64,000 bases of DNA. Origin: an uncultured Alistipes sp. GTDB lineage: Bacteria > Bacteroidota > Bacteroidia > Bacteroidales > Rikenellaceae. Below are positions 1-7,836 of the stretch, in pieces. The notes under the pieces are model-generated. The model saw nothing but the letters and a program-made list of their open reading frames with translations, was not told where the DNA came from and did not search any database. Position 1 is the stretch's first letter. Each line of letters opens with the position of its first letter. Both the position numbers and the translations under genes were made by a program. The DNA is taken from positions 62,001 through 126,000 of the forward strand of contig CAJTYA010000006.1 of the NCBI GenBank assembly GCA_910583985.1. Reading direction: 5' to 3'.

Positions 1-1225
1 CGGTATGGAAAAAGCCGATGTACTGCGGCGTGTCACCGAGCTTGGGCAGGAAGATCGCGTTGGAGTGCGACTCGCCGTTGTAGTAGTCCTCGCTGTCGCA
101 GGTGAGACCGCCGAGGAAAACACGCTGATACTCCTTGTCCCAATTGTTGATGGCCAGCAGGATATAACGTTGGTTGATGCCCCAGATGTCGGGCAGCGTC
201 GTCATGAAGGAGCTGTCGATCATGTACCAGCTTTCGCGGTCGTTCTGCTGCTTCTGGTTGATGATGGAGAAAAGCGTCGCGCCGCTTTCGCCCACGGTGA
301 ACGATCCGAATTCGGTGAATATGTTCGGCTCGTCGATTCCCGCCTGATTGCAGACGTTCTTGATCTGCGCGACGATCTCCTCGGTAATATATTCGTAGTC
401 GTAATCGAAAGCCAGCGAATTCTTGATGGGGAAGCCTCCCCCGATGTTGAGCGAATCGAGCTCCGGACAGATCTTTTTCAGCTCGCAGTAGACGCTCAGA
501 CACTTGTTCAGCTCGTTCCAATAGTAAGCCGTATCCTTGATGCCGGTATTGATGAAGAAATGCAGCATCTTGAGCTGGAATTTCTTGTTGTTCTTGATCT
601 TGGTCCTGTAATACTCGACGATGTCGTTGTAACGGATGCCCAGACGCGAAGTGTAGAAATCGAATTTGGGCTCTTCCTCCGAAGCGATGCGGATGCCTAT
701 TTTGCAACGCTTGTCGATCGCGCCGTCGAGCAGGGAGAGTTCTTCCTTGTTGTCGATGATGGGAATCGTGTTCTCGAATCCGTTATTGACGAGCGAAGCG
801 ATGTTCTCCACGTACTGCGGACGCTTGAAACCGTTGCAGATGATGTAGATGCTCTTGTCGATGATCCCTCCGTCGTACAACGAATTGATGATGTGGATGT
901 CGTAGGCCGAGGAGGTTTCGAGGTTGATCTCGTTTTTGAGCGCCTCCTCCAGCACGAACGAAAAATGCGAACTTTTGGTACAGTAGCAATAGTTGTAGTT
1001 GCCCTTGTAGTCCACCTTCGCCATCGCCACGTTGAAGAGCCGCTTGGCCCGCTGTATCTGCGAGGTGATCTTCGGCAGATAGGTGATCTTCAACGGAGTG
1101 CCGTACTGTTTGATGACATCCATCAGCGGCACTTCATGGAAATTCAACTCGTTGTCCACGACCGAAAACTCGTCCTGTGGAAATTCGAACGTCTGTTCGA
1201 TCAAATCGATGTACTTGTTTTTCAT
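1..1225 (-). CDS. speA: Arginine decarboxylase, SpeA-like (5' part, runs off left edge)
   Basis: The visible 408 residues are the N-terminal part of a fold-III PLP decarboxylase of the biosynthetic arginine decarboxylase type, which makes agmatine from arginine for polyamine synthesis in the cytoplasm. The start is the ATG at 1225-1223 (MKNKYIDLIEQTFEF). The stretch YCYCTKSSHFSF places the expected PLP lysine at residue 84. Further on, a TIM-barrel-like series includes GIRIASEEEPKFDFY, the glycine-rich LDSLNIGGGFPIKNSLAFDY and FTEFGSFTVGESG, as expected for ornithine/arginine decarboxylases. The family is usually about 630 residues, so roughly a third lies outside the window. It is divergent from the HU-like gene at 1500, with 274 bp between them. 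The substrate assignment (arginine rather than another basic amino acid) is inferred from the family. Confidence 0.85.
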   Translation of the reverse strand, partial: MKNKYIDLIEQTFEFPQDEFSVVDNELNFHEVPLMDVIKQYGTPLKITYLPKITSQIQRAKRLFNVAMAKVDYKGNYNYCYCTKSSHFSFVLEEALKNEINLETSSAYDIHIINSLYDGGIIDKSIYIICNGFKRPQYVENIASLVNNGFENTIPIIDNKEELSLLDGAIDKRCKIGIRIASEEEPKFDFYTSRLGIRYNDIVEYYRTKIKNNKKFQLKMLHFFINTGIKDTAYYWNELNKCLSVYCELKKICPELDSLNIGGGFPIKNSLAFDYDYEYITEEIVAQIKNVCNQAGIDEPNIFTEFGSFTVGESGATLFSIINQKQQNDRESWYMIDSSFMTTLPDIWGINQRYILLAINNWDKEYQRVFLGGLTCDSEDYYNGESHSNAIFLPKLGDTPQYIGFFHT

Positions 1226-1439
1226 TCTGCTTTCGGATTAAAAATCGCTTATCCGTCTTCGCTACATCGCATCAATCCTGCCGAAGTAGCCGAGCCGGAT
1301 CGGCCCGGCAACGGAAATGCAAAGAAGGCGATTCTTCCGGAGAAAAACAACCCGACGGGACTTTATTTCGCCCCGCGACGCGTTTCCGTGCGGGAAATAC
1401 GGCCCGGAGCCCATTCCGACACGATTTTTGAGCGGACGT

Positions 1440-1471
1440 TTTGTTACTCTTACGAAAAAAGAATACCTTTG
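1440..1471 (+). promoter_or_regulatory. Bacteroidetes-type promoter for the HU-like gene
   Basis: TTTTGT at 1439-1444 supplies the -33 element and TACCTTTG at 1464-1471 matches the Bacteroidetes -7 consensus TAnnTTTG. The spacing is 19 nt after TTGT. The start codon at 1500 follows about 28 nt downstream, giving a short leader. Confidence 0.65.
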
Positions 1472-1499
1472 AAAACGAATTTACAAACGGTTGGAAGTT

Positions 1500-2462
1500 A
1501 TGGTGGATAAGATTGTCGCCGATTACATGCGAAGCAACAAACGGCTGGTCGTTCCCCAGTTCGGGGCGTTCATCCGCAAAGATACGGACGGGAAGATCGT
1601 ATTCGTCCCGTTTCTCAAAAAAGACGACGGGGTCCTCGTCGAGCGCGTGGCGAACGTATGCGGACTCGCTCCGGAGGAAGCCCGCAAAGCCGTCGACGAC
1701 TATGTGGCCGGCATGAAAGCCGGTATCGCCGTCCGAGGCTCGTTCCTCGTCGAAGGGGTGGGGCGGCTCGTAGCCGACAGCGAGGGCGCGTATCGGCTGG
1801 AGGACGATACGCAGACCGCACCCCGACCGACGTCCGCACCGGCGGACGCACCGGGACCGGCAGCAGGTTCCACACTCTCGCCGTCGGCAGGAACCGGCAC
1901 CGGACAGACCTCCGTCCGTCGGCAGGAACCGGCGGAGGCAGCCTTTGCCAAGGTCCTCTCCGGAGCAGAAGTTCGGAGAAAACCGGAGCCGGCCGCGATG
2001 CCCCCGGCACAACGGCCGAGAACGACCGCACCGCAGCCGCCGGTTCCGCAGAACGGACCGCAGGCGGCCGCTCCCGTTCGTCCCGGCAGACCGGCTGCCA
2101 CCACGGCACCGGACCGGATGCCCGGAAAGCAGGAGCCTCCCGTTCGGCAGAACGGCTATCCGCGAACGAACGCTCCCGCTGCGGGACAGAACCGTCCACC
2201 CTTTCCGCCCCGGTCCTCGGCCCCTCGCGGCGCCCGCCCCTCGCAGCGTCCGCCCATGCAGGGCAGACCCCAGCCCGGTCCGGGAGGCTTCGTCAAAAAA
2301 ACGAAAACGGACGGATTCATTCTCATCGCCCTGCTCGTCGCCATCGCGGCATTGGCCGTGATCGTCTACGGCATGTTCGTCAAACACGGCGAGCCCGACA
2401 TCAAGTCGATGCTGTTCCCGGAACAGGAAACCGTCTCGACGGTCGAAACCGACATCGAATAG
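1500..2462 (+). CDS. HU-like domain protein with proline-rich linker and C-terminal membrane anchor
   Basis: The first ~100 residues (MVDKIVADYMRSNKRLVVPQ onward) resemble the Bacteroidetes HU/CCDC81-type DNA-binding-like domain: a short helical start, VVPQFGAFIRK, and a second half carrying VRGSFLVEGVGRLV. About 150 residues rich in Pro, Ala and Arg follow. Near residues 263-285 one hydrophobic segment (FILIALLVAIAALAVIVYGMFV) is preceded by lysines (KKTKTDG). A ~30-residue acidic tail ends the protein. I prefer the ATG at 1500; an in-frame TTG at 1491 would add three residues. Related Bacteroidetes proteins often end in a periplasmic SPOR domain, which I do not see here. A role at the envelope or division site is only an inference from that relationship. 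It precedes the sigma-54 activator by 37 bp. Confidence 0.7.
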   Translation: MVDKIVADYMRSNKRLVVPQFGAFIRKDTDGKIVFVPFLKKDDGVLVERVANVCGLAPEEARKAVDDYVAGMKAGIAVRGSFLVEGVGRLVADSEGAYRLEDDTQTAPRPTSAPADAPGPAAGSTLSPSAGTGTGQTSVRRQEPAEAAFAKVLSGAEVRRKPEPAAMPPAQRPRTTAPQPPVPQNGPQAAAPVRPGRPAATTAPDRMPGKQEPPVRQNGYPRTNAPAAGQNRPPFPPRSSAPRGARPSQRPPMQGRPQPGPGGFVKKTKTDGFILIALLVAIAALAVIVYGMFVKHGEPDIKSMLFPEQETVSTVETDIE

Positions 2463-2499
2463 GGGATTCGGTCCCGACAAGCAGCCTTATCGAGAGCAC

Positions 2500-3723
2500 A
2501 TGGATCTAACGACGATAAAACAACGGTTCGGCATCATCGGCAACGACGACGCGCTGAACCGCGCACTGGAAATAGCCCTGAGGGTGGCGGCGACGGACCT
2601 GTCCGTATTAGTGACGGGAGAGAGCGGAACGGGCAAGGAGTTTTTCCCGCAGATCATCCATGCCAACAGCGCGCGCAAGCACGGTAATTACATCGCCGTC
2701 AATTGCGGCGCCATTCCCGAAGGCACCATCGACTCGGAGCTTTTCGGCCACGAAAAGGGTGCTTTCACCGGGGCCACGGAGAGCCGGAAAGGCTACTTCG
2801 AGGTAGCCGACGGAGGCACGATCTTTCTGGACGAGGTGGCCGAGCTGCCGCACACGACACAGGTGCGCCTGCTGCGCGTGCTCCAGACCGGGGAATTCAT
2901 CCGCGTAGGTTCCTCGAAGGCGCAGAAAACCAACGTGCGGGTCGTGGCCGCGACGAACATCAACCTCCGTCAGGCCATCCGCGACGGACGGTTCCGCGAA
3001 GACCTCTATTATCGGCTCAACACCGTGCCGATCCTCATACCGCCGCTCAGGGAACGCAAGGGCGACATTTTCCTGCTGTTCCGCAAATTCGCGTCCGACA
3101 TCGCGCTGCAGTACCGCATGCCGGCCATCACGCTCGACGAAGGAGCGCGCCGTCTGCTGGAAAATTACGCATGGCCGGGCAATATCCGGCAGCTCAAAAA
3201 CGTTGCAGAACAAATATCGGCCGTCGAGGAGTCGAGAGCGATTTCGGGCGAAATCCTCAAAAAATACCTTCCCGACTATGCGCCGCCCTCCTCGGTGCCG
3301 ATGGTGATGGAACACTCCGCCCCGAAGGACATGAGCGACGAGCGGGAACTGCTCTACAAAGTGCTGTTCGACCTGAGGGCCGACATGAACGAAATGAAAC
3401 GCATGATGTCCGAACTACTGGCAGAACGCCGCTACGAGCCGACGAAAAGCGAACCGCCGAGCCTCATGCCTCATCATTATACGGTCAGCCCGGTGCGGCA
3501 GCCGGCCATGCCGGACGAAGAGTTCACCGACACGGAAGAAGTGACCGACGAGGTGCCCAGAGAGGAGATGACCAAGGAGAAGGCACAGCGGGAGGCCGTC
3601 GTGCGGGCCCTCCGCAAACACAACGGCAGGCGCAGGGAAGCCGCGCGGGAACTGTTCATTTCCGAACGGACCCTGTACCGTAAAATCAAAGAACTGAACA
3701 TCGATGAGAACGACATCAAATAA
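2500..3723 (+). CDS. Sigma-54-dependent transcriptional activator lacking a receiver domain
   Basis: This is a bacterial enhancer-binding protein that remodels RNA polymerase-sigma-54 by ATP hydrolysis. The AAA+ domain begins almost at the N-terminus (about residues 10-245). It shows Walker A GESGTGKE, the sigma-54 contact loop GAFTGA, Walker B GTIFLDEVAELP and the arginine-finger region REDLYYRLNTVP. The C-terminal ~45 residues form a Fis-type helix-turn-helix (EAVVRALRKHNGRRREAARE followed by LFISERTLYRKIKEL). There is no receiver, GAF or PAS domain, so activity is probably set by expression, a partner or constitutive action. Residues ~255-360 are an acidic, low-complexity linker. The 3' end overlaps lptE by 20 bp. 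This activator/lptE/secG order is, as I recall, common in Bacteroidales. The target genes cannot be read from the sequence. Confidence 0.9.
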   Translation: MDLTTIKQRFGIIGNDDALNRALEIALRVAATDLSVLVTGESGTGKEFFPQIIHANSARKHGNYIAVNCGAIPEGTIDSELFGHEKGAFTGATESRKGYFEVADGGTIFLDEVAELPHTTQVRLLRVLQTGEFIRVGSSKAQKTNVRVVAATNINLRQAIRDGRFREDLYYRLNTVPILIPPLRERKGDIFLLFRKFASDIALQYRMPAITLDEGARRLLENYAWPGNIRQLKNVAEQISAVEESRAISGEILKKYLPDYAPPSSVPMVMEHSAPKDMSDERELLYKVLFDLRADMNEMKRMMSELLAERRYEPTKSEPPSLMPHHYTVSPVRQPAMPDEEFTDTEEVTDEVPREEMTKEKAQREAVVRALRKHNGRRREAARELFISERTLYRKIKELNIDENDIK

Positions 3724-4282
3724 ACGGACGAACCTCTGTCCGAAACCTTTCGTCGGGACGGGCAAGAGACGGCGACGCGCCGTGGGCAGGATCGCTGCGC
3801 TGCTGCTCTGCCCGCTGCTGTTTTCGACCTGCAAGGTGACCTATTCGTTTTCGGGAGCCTCCATATCCCCCGAAGTCAAGACGGTGAGCATCGCCCGCTT
3901 TCCGAACAACGCGCTGCTCGTGGCGCCGATCCTGAGCTCGACGCTGACCGAGGCGTTGCAGGACCGTTTCACGCGCCAGACCAAGCTGATGCTGGTCAAA
4001 GAGGGCGGCGACCTGAACTTCGAGGGCGAGATCACCAACTACATGTCTACGCCCGCGTCGATTTCGGGCGACGAAGTGGCCGTCCGTAACAACCTGACCA
4101 TCACGGTCAAAGTGCGGTTCACCAACGCGATCGACCCGTCCCAGAACTACGACAAGACATTCTCGGCCTTTCTTCCCTACGACAGCAACCGGCTGCTTCA
4201 GGAAGTGGAGCCCACGCTGATTCCCGAAATCGTGGAACAGCTCGTCGAGGACATTTTCAACGCCGCCGTCGCACAATGGTAA
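3704..4282 (+). CDS. lptE: LPS-assembly lipoprotein LptE-like
   Basis: The protein is likely the outer-membrane lipoprotein that plugs and stabilises LptD during lipopolysaccharide delivery to the outer leaflet. A hydrophobic signal AALLLCPLLFSTC ends in a lipobox-like LFSTC, with the Cys at about residue 43. The mature part has the LptE-like pattern: SFSGASISPEVKTVSI, then helix-rich LSSTLTEALQDRF, then FEGEITNYMSTP and alternating strands. The ATG at 3704 gives an unusually long basic leader (about 26 residues with KRRRR). A GTG at 3782 would give a compact signal peptide, so the true start is uncertain. It overlaps the activator upstream (20 bp) and the next gene downstream (7 bp), implying one transcript. 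Confidence 0.8.
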   Translation: MRTTSNKRTNLCPKPFVGTGKRRRRAVGRIAALLLCPLLFSTCKVTYSFSGASISPEVKTVSIARFPNNALLVAPILSSTLTEALQDRFTRQTKLMLVKEGGDLNFEGEITNYMSTPASISGDEVAVRNNLTITVKVRFTNAIDPSQNYDKTFSAFLPYDSNRLLQEVEPTLIPEIVEQLVEDIFNAAVAQW

Positions 4283-4815
4283 AAAGTTTCGAGACCGAAA
4301 TCCCGGACAGGCTCCGAGGCCTCTCCGCCGACCGGCTGGAAGAGATTCTGGCGCAGTATCCTTGGTTCGACACGGTGCGTCTGCTGCTCCGGCAGCGGAC
4401 GGGAAAAGAGGAATTCCTGCCCGACGCATGGTTGCAGGCCCGTCCCGCACCGTCGTTCCGACGCATGGCACAACCTCTGTCCGGGGTAGCGGCTCCCAAC
4501 GATTCCGCTTCGCAAAGCCCCACGCTCGACACGATCGAGCGGTTTCTCGCGGCCGCGCCCCGGCGCATCGTTCCCGAAAAAAACACGGGCACGCCACCCG
4601 TGAATCTGGCCAAGGAATCCGTCGCCGAGGACCCCGATCTGGTATCCGAAGAGCTGGCCGAAATTTTCGCCCGACAGGGGCTTTATTCCAAAGCAAAAGC
4701 GATTTATAACAAATTAAGTTTGTTATATCCGGAAAAAAGTGTTTATTTTGCCCAACTTATCGCCGGTTTGGACGAAGCGAAAAAATCGGAGCGAAGGGAG
4801 AACGGAAAATTATAA
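4276..4815 (+). CDS. Hypothetical protein with one TPR-like helical hairpin
   Basis: I do not recognise a named family for this 179-residue soluble protein. The N-terminal third is helical (LSADRLEEILAQYPWFDTVR). The middle is Pro/Ser-rich and probably disordered. The end (LVSEELAEIFARQGLYSKAK then AIYNKLSLLYPEKSVYF) reads as a single tetratricopeptide-like hairpin, which usually mediates protein contacts. There is no signal peptide, so it is probably cytoplasmic. It overlaps lptE by 7 bp and is followed 21 bp later by secG. That places it inside the envelope-export operon and suggests, without proving, a role there. Confidence 0.7.
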   Translation: MVKSFETEIPDRLRGLSADRLEEILAQYPWFDTVRLLLRQRTGKEEFLPDAWLQARPAPSFRRMAQPLSGVAAPNDSASQSPTLDTIERFLAAAPRRIVPEKNTGTPPVNLAKESVAEDPDLVSEELAEIFARQGLYSKAKAIYNKLSLLYPEKSVYFAQLIAGLDEAKKSERRENGKL

Positions 4816-4836
4816 ACGTTTAAATATTTACAGAGG

Positions 4837-5208
4837 ATGTACATTTTTTGCATTGTTTTGATTTTGATCGCGAGCGTGCTGATTATACTCGCGGTTCTGG
4901 CCCAGAGTCCCAAAAGCGGCATGGCAGCCAATTTCGGCGCATCGAATCAGGTGATGGGAGTTCGTCAGACCGCGGATTTTCTCGAAAAATTCACGTGGGG
5001 CCTCGCCATTTCCATCGTCGTTCTGAGCCTCGCGGCCACGATGACGATGCCTTCGGCCGGCATTTCGTCGAGCAAAAGCGGCGTAGAAAAAGCGTTGGAA
5101 CAGTCGCTCGAAGGCAACCAGAATCTTCTGCAAGGCGTACCCGCCACGGAAGCCGGTGCGGCTGCTGAAGCTCCTGCCGAAAACGCCGAAGAAGCTGCGG
5201 CCGAATAA
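4837..5208 (+). CDS. secG: Preprotein translocase subunit SecG
   Basis: SecG is the small accessory subunit of the SecYEG channel and assists protein translocation across the inner membrane. This protein has the two expected transmembrane helices (IFCIVLILIASVLIILAVLA and WGLAISIVVLSLAATMTM). They are separated by the typical loop SPKSGMAANFGASNQVMGVR. An Ala/Glu-rich soluble tail of about 50 residues extends the length to 123, longer than the E. coli protein but usual for Bacteroidetes. It is the last gene before a strong intrinsic terminator at 5271. Confidence 0.92.
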   Translation: MYIFCIVLILIASVLIILAVLAQSPKSGMAANFGASNQVMGVRQTADFLEKFTWGLAISIVVLSLAATMTMPSAGISSSKSGVEKALEQSLEGNQNLLQGVPATEAGAAAEAPAENAEEAAAE

Positions 5209-5270
5209 ACGGGCGGATCCACCGTCCGGTCTGCGGACACGGACCGGGGATTTCGATTGCAAAATCTATG

Positions 5271-5300
5271 AAGGTACCCCTATGGGTACCTTCTTCTTTT
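5271..5300 (+). terminator. Intrinsic terminator after secG
   Basis: A perfect 9-bp stem (AAGGTACCC / GGGTACCTT) with a CTAT loop is followed by CTTCTTTT. It lies 60 bp past the secG stop and ends just before the acetyltransferase start. Confidence 0.85.
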
Positions 5301-5310
5301 CCTGCCTACC

Positions 5311-5739
5311 ATGATCCGCCCTTTCGAACCGCAAGACACGGACGCCGTGCTGGACATCTGGCTGCGCGGCTCCGTTTCGGCTCATTCGTTCATCGACCGA
5401 ACCTATTGGGAAAAACAGACGGACGCCATGCGCAGACGCTATCTGCCTTCGGCCCGCACTTTCATCCATCAGGATGAAGCGACCGGGCGCCTGACGGGTT
5501 TCGTATCCCTGAAAGGAAATTTCGTCGCCGCCCTGTTCGTCGATCCCGACCGTCAGAGCGAGGGCATCGGCCGAAGCCTGCTCGAACAGGCCGGGACCCT
5601 GCACGAAAGCCTCCGGTTGAATGTCTATGCAGAAAACAGGAGAGCCGTCCGTTTCTATCGCAAACAAGGATTCCGGATCGTTCGGCGACAGAACGATCCG
5701 CACACAGACCACGAAGAACTGTGCATGCAACGGGGATAA
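5311..5739 (+). CDS. GNAT-family N-acetyltransferase
   Basis: This 142-residue protein has the single-domain GNAT layout that transfers acetyl from acetyl-CoA to an amine. Strand beta-1 is MIRPFEPQDTDAVLDIW. The acetyl-CoA motif A is LFVDPDRQSEGIGRSLLEQA, where QSEGIG stands for Q/RxxGxG/A. Motif B is LNVYAENRRAVRFYRKQGF. The substrate cannot be told. The gene begins about 10 bp after the secG terminator, so it probably has its own promoter or depends on read-through. Confidence 0.85.
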   Translation: MIRPFEPQDTDAVLDIWLRGSVSAHSFIDRTYWEKQTDAMRRRYLPSARTFIHQDEATGRLTGFVSLKGNFVAALFVDPDRQSEGIGRSLLEQAGTLHESLRLNVYAENRRAVRFYRKQGFRIVRRQNDPHTDHEELCMQRG

Positions 5740-6342
5740 GAAACGACCGTCCTTATTTTCGTCCCCCACACACGGAACCGCATCCGAAAAAACGCCTATC
5801 ATTCACCGATTTCCCCTCACCGGACGCCACAGCGGCACGGCAAGCGAAAGATTTTCCACTCCCGAACGCTCCGGCGGCCATCGGCCGGTCGGGCCCGTAC
5901 TCCGTCCGTTCCACCGGCTCCGAAACGAGAACCGCACAGTCACGTCCGAACAGGACGTTGAAAGTGCTCCTTGTCGTAACTCCGAACCTTTCAAGATACA
6001 TACGTCGGTTAGAGTTATTCGTTGCTGGGAAACAAGGGGCAAGGATCGAAAAACCAAACCATTAAAAGCAAAGCTCGAAAAAAGTCACCGTAACGATTCT
6101 GTAACGTAACTTTTTTCGAACGATGCCTTTTCATGCGGTATAACCGCTGCCTTCCTCCGAAGCAATACAGATAAAGTGCGATTTATACTTTATTGATCCC
6201 TCCTTTTAAGGACGCTTCGAACCGGCCGGTTCCTTATCCCGAACGATGCTCCCGCTTATTTCCGGCACGCACTCGCACCGGCGGTCCGACTCCCGATTCC
6301 GACATTCCGACCGAAGCAGGAGAGGGGAGAGACAAAAAACAG
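5740..6342. other. Non-coding stretch with an 11-bp inverted repeat
   Basis: I see no convincing gene here. The left two thirds are GC-rich like the flanks. From about 6050 the composition becomes AT-rich. An 11-bp inverted repeat (TCGAAAAAAGT at 6075-6085, ACTTTTTTCGA at 6109-6119) surrounds 23 nt that contain two copies of GTAACG. A small palindrome GCGGTATAACCGC lies at about 6135-6147. Confidence 0.5.
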
Positions 6343-6374
6343 GGAAGGAGAAAGCGACTCCGCTTTCTCCTTCC
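6343..6374 (-). terminator. Intrinsic terminator for the CBM9/PKD gene
   Basis: A perfect 14-bp stem (GGAAGGAGAAAGCG / CGCTTTCTCCTTCC) with a 4-nt loop lies about 60 bp beyond the stop of the leftward gene. On the minus strand it is followed by CTGTTTTTTGTC, an appropriate U tract. Confidence 0.85.
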
Positions 6375-6435
6375 ATAACGTTCCGGTCCGTTTCCCGGCA
6401 TCGGACCCGACGGCCGAAACGACCGTCGGGGGTCC

Positions 6436-7527
6436 TTACCGGGTAACGACTTCCCAGACCTTGGTCCGGCAATCCTTTCCTTCCGGGCCTTCGACCGTCA
6501 GCGAGACGGTCCACTCGCCGGCTTTTTCATAGCGGTGGATCGGATATTTCTCTTCGGAGCGGGTACCGTCCCCGAAATCCCAGATTCGCCGGGTCACCTC
6601 GCCCCGCGAACGGTCTTCGAACCGGACGAGGCGCTCGTTCCGGTCGATTTCGGCGAAGCTCCATTCGGCCTCGATCTTCGGACGATAGGGCGCTTCGAGC
6701 GGCATGAGCCTAAAGGCGTTCAGGAAGGAGGCGTCGCGGATCATCCGGAAATCATGGGAGAGACACATCACCGGATCGGCCTTGGGCTTATCGACGTCGA
6801 AGTCGATCATGCACCACGACATGCCGACGAGCTCGCCCTCCCGAAGGCGGGAAACGACCGATGAGGCGATACCCTCCGGCGAAGCGTAATCGAAAGGCGT
6901 GATGTAGAACTCCATCTTCAGCACGCCGCTCTGCCCCGGAGCGAAATCGTAATCGTAGGCGACGTTGGCATAGGGGAAATCCTTGATCCACGGCGTAGCC
7001 CCCCAGACCATCGCCCAGTCCTTGCCTTGCCGGACCGGCGTGAAGATATGGTAGTTCTGGGCATGCGCGCCGTGTCCCTTGAAATGCAGGTCGCTCACCG
7101 GCAGTTTGTTCAGGTTGCCGTTGTCCTCCTTGATGAAGGGCCCGCCCGACAGATCGGCATCGACGACCAGTTCGAAAATATCCTGCCGGAGTCCGGCATC
7201 GGTAAAATCCCAGCAATCGTCGTAGGCCTCCAAATAGAAATAGAGCCTGTTTTCGCCGTCGACCCAACCGACCTTCACCCTCAGATCGAACTCTTTGGGG
7301 TCGAGCTTCGTTCCCCGGCCGCCGTGCGTATCGTACAGCTCGGAGAGTCCGACGGCATAGCTGTCGGGCACCATATCCCAATCCGAGAACTCCCCGTCGA
7401 TGCGCGGAATCGCCGTGCGGGGAAACTGGAATATCTTGTATTCCTTTTCGGGGCGTGCAAACGCCTGAGCCTGCGAGAGTCCCAGACACATCAGCACCGC
7501 GACCGGTAAAAATTTGAATCCATTCAT
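6436..7527 (-). CDS. Secreted CBM9-like and PKD-domain protein
   Basis: The start is set at the ATG at 7527 because it gives a clean signal peptide (MNGFKFLPVAVLMCLGLSQA then QAFARP); a longer frame upstream has no plausible leader. About 60% of the protein resembles a CBM9/DOMON-like beta-sandwich. It begins IPRIDGEFSDWDMVPDS and includes acidic ligand-like residues (LVVDADLSGGPF). The C-terminal ~75 residues are a PKD domain with the hallmark WDFGDGTRSEE...HRYEKAGEWTVSLTV. Catalytic motifs are not apparent, so it probably binds or presents carbohydrate. It lies downstream of the three-gene glycosidase operon, separated by 309 bp and a terminator. It may therefore be transcribed separately but serve the same substrate. 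Confidence 0.75.
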   Translation of the reverse strand: MNGFKFLPVAVLMCLGLSQAQAFARPEKEYKIFQFPRTAIPRIDGEFSDWDMVPDSYAVGLSELYDTHGGRGTKLDPKEFDLRVKVGWVDGENRLYFYLEAYDDCWDFTDAGLRQDIFELVVDADLSGGPFIKEDNGNLNKLPVSDLHFKGHGAHAQNYHIFTPVRQGKDWAMVWGATPWIKDFPYANVAYDYDFAPGQSGVLKMEFYITPFDYASPEGIASSVVSRLREGELVGMSWCMIDFDVDKPKADPVMCLSHDFRMIRDASFLNAFRLMPLEAPYRPKIEAEWSFAEIDRNERLVRFEDRSRGEVTRRIWDFGDGTRSEEKYPIHRYEKAGEWTVSLTVEGPEGKDCRTKVWEVVTR

Positions 7528-7781
7528 CGCATGATTCTTTAAAATGTTCGTCCTCTGCCGGCAACCCGGCCGCCCGATTCGCATCGGGACGCTTGTCGGA
7601 AAAATCATGTCCGTTCCGACGTCCGCCGCTCGTTTTCCGAACGTTCTCCTCCGGCGACCGGCCGTCCGAGGCGACATACGTGTCCGAAAAATTTCGATTT
7701 CCCGCCGCCGGCCGGCAGGGGAGGGGCCGCGCGATCCGGTTTTCCGTACACGCGTCTTTCGGCGGAATCGGAACGAAAAGA

Positions 7782-7815
7782 GGCCGGGAGCATCCCCGAA
7801 AGGCGACTCCCGGCC
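7782..7815 (-). terminator. Terminator of the DUF5722/GH71-99 operon
   Basis: A 9-bp GC-rich stem (GGCCGGGAG / CTCCCGGCC) with a 16-nt loop is followed on the minus strand by TCTTTTCGTT. It sits 22 bp beyond the last gene of the operon. Confidence 0.6.
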
Positions 7816-7836
7816 CCGATTCGTCGCCGGAACGGC

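Noticed and set aside
3716..4696. A 326-codon minus-strand frame opposite lptE and the TPR-like gene.
   Set aside because: It is Arg/Gly/Pro-rich antisense sequence, and the plus strand shows an overlapping operon with a lipobox and known families.
6135..6193. Small palindrome GCGGTATAACCGC and nearby ATAAAGT/ACTTTAT pair as a possible operator.
   Set aside because: Short, AT-rich context makes such pairs likely by chance, and no regulator gene is adjacent.
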